Part shown: piece after piece, positions 62,108-64,000 of the stretch | Position numbering within the stretch: the first letter of the stretch is position 1 | How the letters are laid out: every line of letters begins with the position of its first letter | Assembly: GCA_904063045.1 (NCBI GenBank) | Contig: CAJFCJ010000017.1 | Coordinates: 930,001-994,000, forward strand | DNA: 64,000 nucleotides | Reading direction: 5' to 3' | Source: Dimorphilus gyrociliatus | Taxonomy: Eukaryota > Annelida > Polychaeta > Dinophilidae | Position numbers and translations under genes: made by a program | The notes under the pieces: generated by a model | Database searches by the model: none | What the model saw: only the letters and a program-made list of their open reading frames with translations | What the model was told of the DNA's origin: nothing

Positions 62108-63443
62108 AGGGCGCGGGTTTTCCTGCGCGCCAGATGGGAATGAATCAGAATTTCTTTACCGGTCGCTGCTCTTTTATTATATTTATCTACAAATCGACTC
62201 ATCAATTGAAAGGTGAAGATATATATATATATATTTGTGTAAAAAAAGGATTATACAGTGATTAAAAAAGAGCATGCAAGGTGTTTATTACCAAGAGTAT
62301 GTTAGATATTTTAGTTAATGTTTATTAAAAGTTCTAAGTAAAAATCGATATACAAATAAATTTCTCCCAGGCATTTGTCCTCTGTATACAGCATGCGAAA
62401 TTTTATTTAATACAACCTTGATCGTAGGAGTTCTTTGTAAATAAAAATTCAATTTTTTGCGTCAGATGTAAAAAAAAAATTATTCTTTTAAATCTAGGCA
62501 CATACGTCTTGTATATTATTGGTATATACAATTAACATTATATACTATATAGCATGTGATATAAAATATAATATTTTTAAAAGACTAGTATAGTTTTATT
62601 ATTTTTGTAATAGTAGAATAAATGAAATATACATTATAATTATTATCTAGAAAAAGAAAGCTATACAAAATAAATAATATATATGTAATATAATACATTA
62701 TACCGTGTAATAATATATTGTATTATAACTATAAAAAAGGTCTACATTCTTTAATAACCTTTATGAACATTATAGCTATAAACTTTTATTCATGATATAG
62801 TTTATTTAACCTTGTAAGATTGAATAAATGGGTCAGTTAACCTCCGATAAAGGATTATAATTGCAATAATAGCAAACTATTTCTGTGAATAACCTCTGCT
62901 TCTAGTACGTTGTGATTAAAGTACTCAAATATAAGAGTCAAACAGCTACCTCTCTTTTCATTTGAATTCAGAGTTATTGCTGTTATAACTTTTATAAAAG
63001 AATAAATGAATATTAAAGAAAATTAAATAAAATTTTATGTTATTGAAGAAAGGTCGACTTGACTTTTTTGAGCATCAATTTCAGTAAACACTATGATTCA
63101 TGTTATGTAAAAGTTTGTACCAAGGCAGAGATATTCAACAAAGAAAGTAGGCCTATACATTTTTTGTTGTTGTTGCAAGCTAGTCAGTGATACAATAAAG
63201 TCATTTCCATATTCTATTTTATAAGTAATGAATGTTGATTAATCTTTCATGATTTGAACTTTTGAACTTTTTTAATACCCTTATCCATTTACCTACATCC
63301 GCATGTTAGATTTATATGGAAACTGACGAAATATGCGTTCTACGTAATTGTAATTTTTGAAGGCCTATACTGGTACATATATATTTACGTTTATGTTGCA
63401 TCTAATAATTGGAAGCGTTCCAAGTATGATCGTTGAGTCAAGT
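62108..63443. other. Intergenic spacer, part 2
   Basis: 1.3 kb of very AT-rich DNA with no supported gene; possibly a long 5' intron of the downstream gene. Confidence 0.4.
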
Positions 63444-63480
63444 CACGTGTAGAATCCTAATAGCGAACGCAGTATATAAG
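63444..63480 (+). promoter_or_regulatory. Second E-box plus TATA box promoter candidate
   Basis: CACGTG at 63444-63449 and TATATAAG at 63473-63480, about 150 bases upstream of the start codon at 63628. Same motif pairing as at 62091. Confidence 0.55.
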
Positions 63481-63627
63481 AGAAATATTTTAACCTTGTG
63501 TGACAGTTAGAAACAGGTTACAATACTTGTTAAGCTTCAATGTAATTTTTCAAATTGTTTGAAATTCCTAGTTTACGACGTATAACAGCCTTGTAATTGT
63601 TTATGCTGTTAGGTGTACAGGTTCTAA

Positions 63628-64000
63628 ATGATGAAAAATAGAAGAAAGATTGATCCTTTCGCTCCTGATATAGAAGAATGCGAAGAGACGAAACCCAAAC
63701 CAGTCATGCCTGAGCCCGTTCAGATGGAAGCTCACATTTATCTGCCTCCATTACCAAGGAAGAGACTTAGTTCTAAAGAAGAATTTCTTCGAGTTTTGGC
63801 AAATGATAATGGTGGATCTATTAATAATGCTGATTTGGAGCCATCGGACAGTAGTTCAGAAAGTGACACTGAGTTAATTCGTAGTAGAGGATGTCCACTA
63901 GCAGTTTGCGAAACTGAAGATCCTTTTGTACAGCAACTAACCAAGTTAAGATTATGGGATAGTCATCTACCGGATAGGGTCAGAAAGAAGAACAGTTTAA
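63628..64000 (+). CDS. Unrecognised protein, 5' end, runs off the window
   Basis: The frame opens with two ATGs in a row (63628 and 63631): MMKNRRKIDPFAPDIEECEE, and stays open to the window end, about 124 residues. It is polar, with short proline clusters (KPKPVMPEPVQM; YLPPLPRKRLSS), an acidic serine run (EPSDSSSESDTELI) and a basic end (LPDRVRKKNSL). I do not recognise a family. The composition fits an intrinsically disordered regulatory protein. A pyrimidine-poor CAG at 63618-63620 could be an acceptor, so an upstream exon is possible. Confidence 0.7.
   Translation, partial: MMKNRRKIDPFAPDIEECEETKPKPVMPEPVQMEAHIYLPPLPRKRLSSKEEFLRVLANDNGGSINNADLEPSDSSSESDTELIRSRGCPLAVCETEDPFVQQLTKLRLWDSHLPDRVRKKNSL

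Overview
The window is nuclear DNA of a small-genome, ciliated bilaterian animal. Genes are metazoan, split by GT-AG introns that are mostly 45-110 bases, packed about one per 2.4 kb on alternating strands, and set in AT-rich spacers. Transition-zone B9D1, centrosomal CEP95, a delphilin formin, RAB40, TAK1 and WAPL together exclude fungi, plants and most protists. The intron size and protein character suggest a compact lophotrochozoan, for example a miniature annelid such as Dimorphilus. That assignment is inference only.

Layout. 0-4.4 kb: the 3' end of RAB40, HSPBP1 with a heat-shock element, a one-exon HEAT protein of bacterial style, B9D1, ribosomal protein L28 and a tRNA-Leu(UAA). 4.9-15 kb: OTUD7 (Cezanne) deubiquitinase, elongation factor ELL, a small NDUFA3-like gene and CEP95. 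15.6-20.6 kb: two actin genes in tandem, the second divergent, with a near-identical block that includes an intron. 21.5-31 kb: an intronless peptide-type GPCR, ATP synthase OSCP, TAK1/MAP3K7 and delphilin (GRID2IP). 31.3-42 kb: WAPL, SERF, a FAM174-like protein, a peroxiredoxin-like PRXL2B/SelU gene, DCAF4 and an OVCA2 hydrolase. 42.3-56 kb: a MARF1-type LOTUS protein without a visible nuclease domain, a two-domain C-type lectin and PIKfyve. 56-64 kb: ribosomal protein L26, ACADSB, a 4-kb spacer with promoter-like motif clusters and five CACGTG E-boxes, and the 5' end of an unrecognised gene.

The genes do not form an operon or one pathway. They are mostly housekeeping genes arranged as divergent pairs sharing short promoters (B9D1/RPL28, OTUD7/ELL, NDUFA3-like/CEP95, OSCP/TAK1, SERF/FAM174, DCAF4/OVCA2, RPL26/ACADSB) and convergent pairs sharing 3' space.

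The strongest unusual signal is at 37.3-38.3 kb. The PRXL2B gene has an in-frame TGA exactly where relatives carry the first cysteine of the CxxC redox motif, and a textbook SECIS hairpin lies in the 3' UTR. This is best read as a selenoprotein U gene that standard gene calling would truncate. It also carries a nine-cysteine cluster not seen in the vertebrate protein. Exon limits were derived by hand from splice signals, reading phase and recalled family sequences, with no database search.
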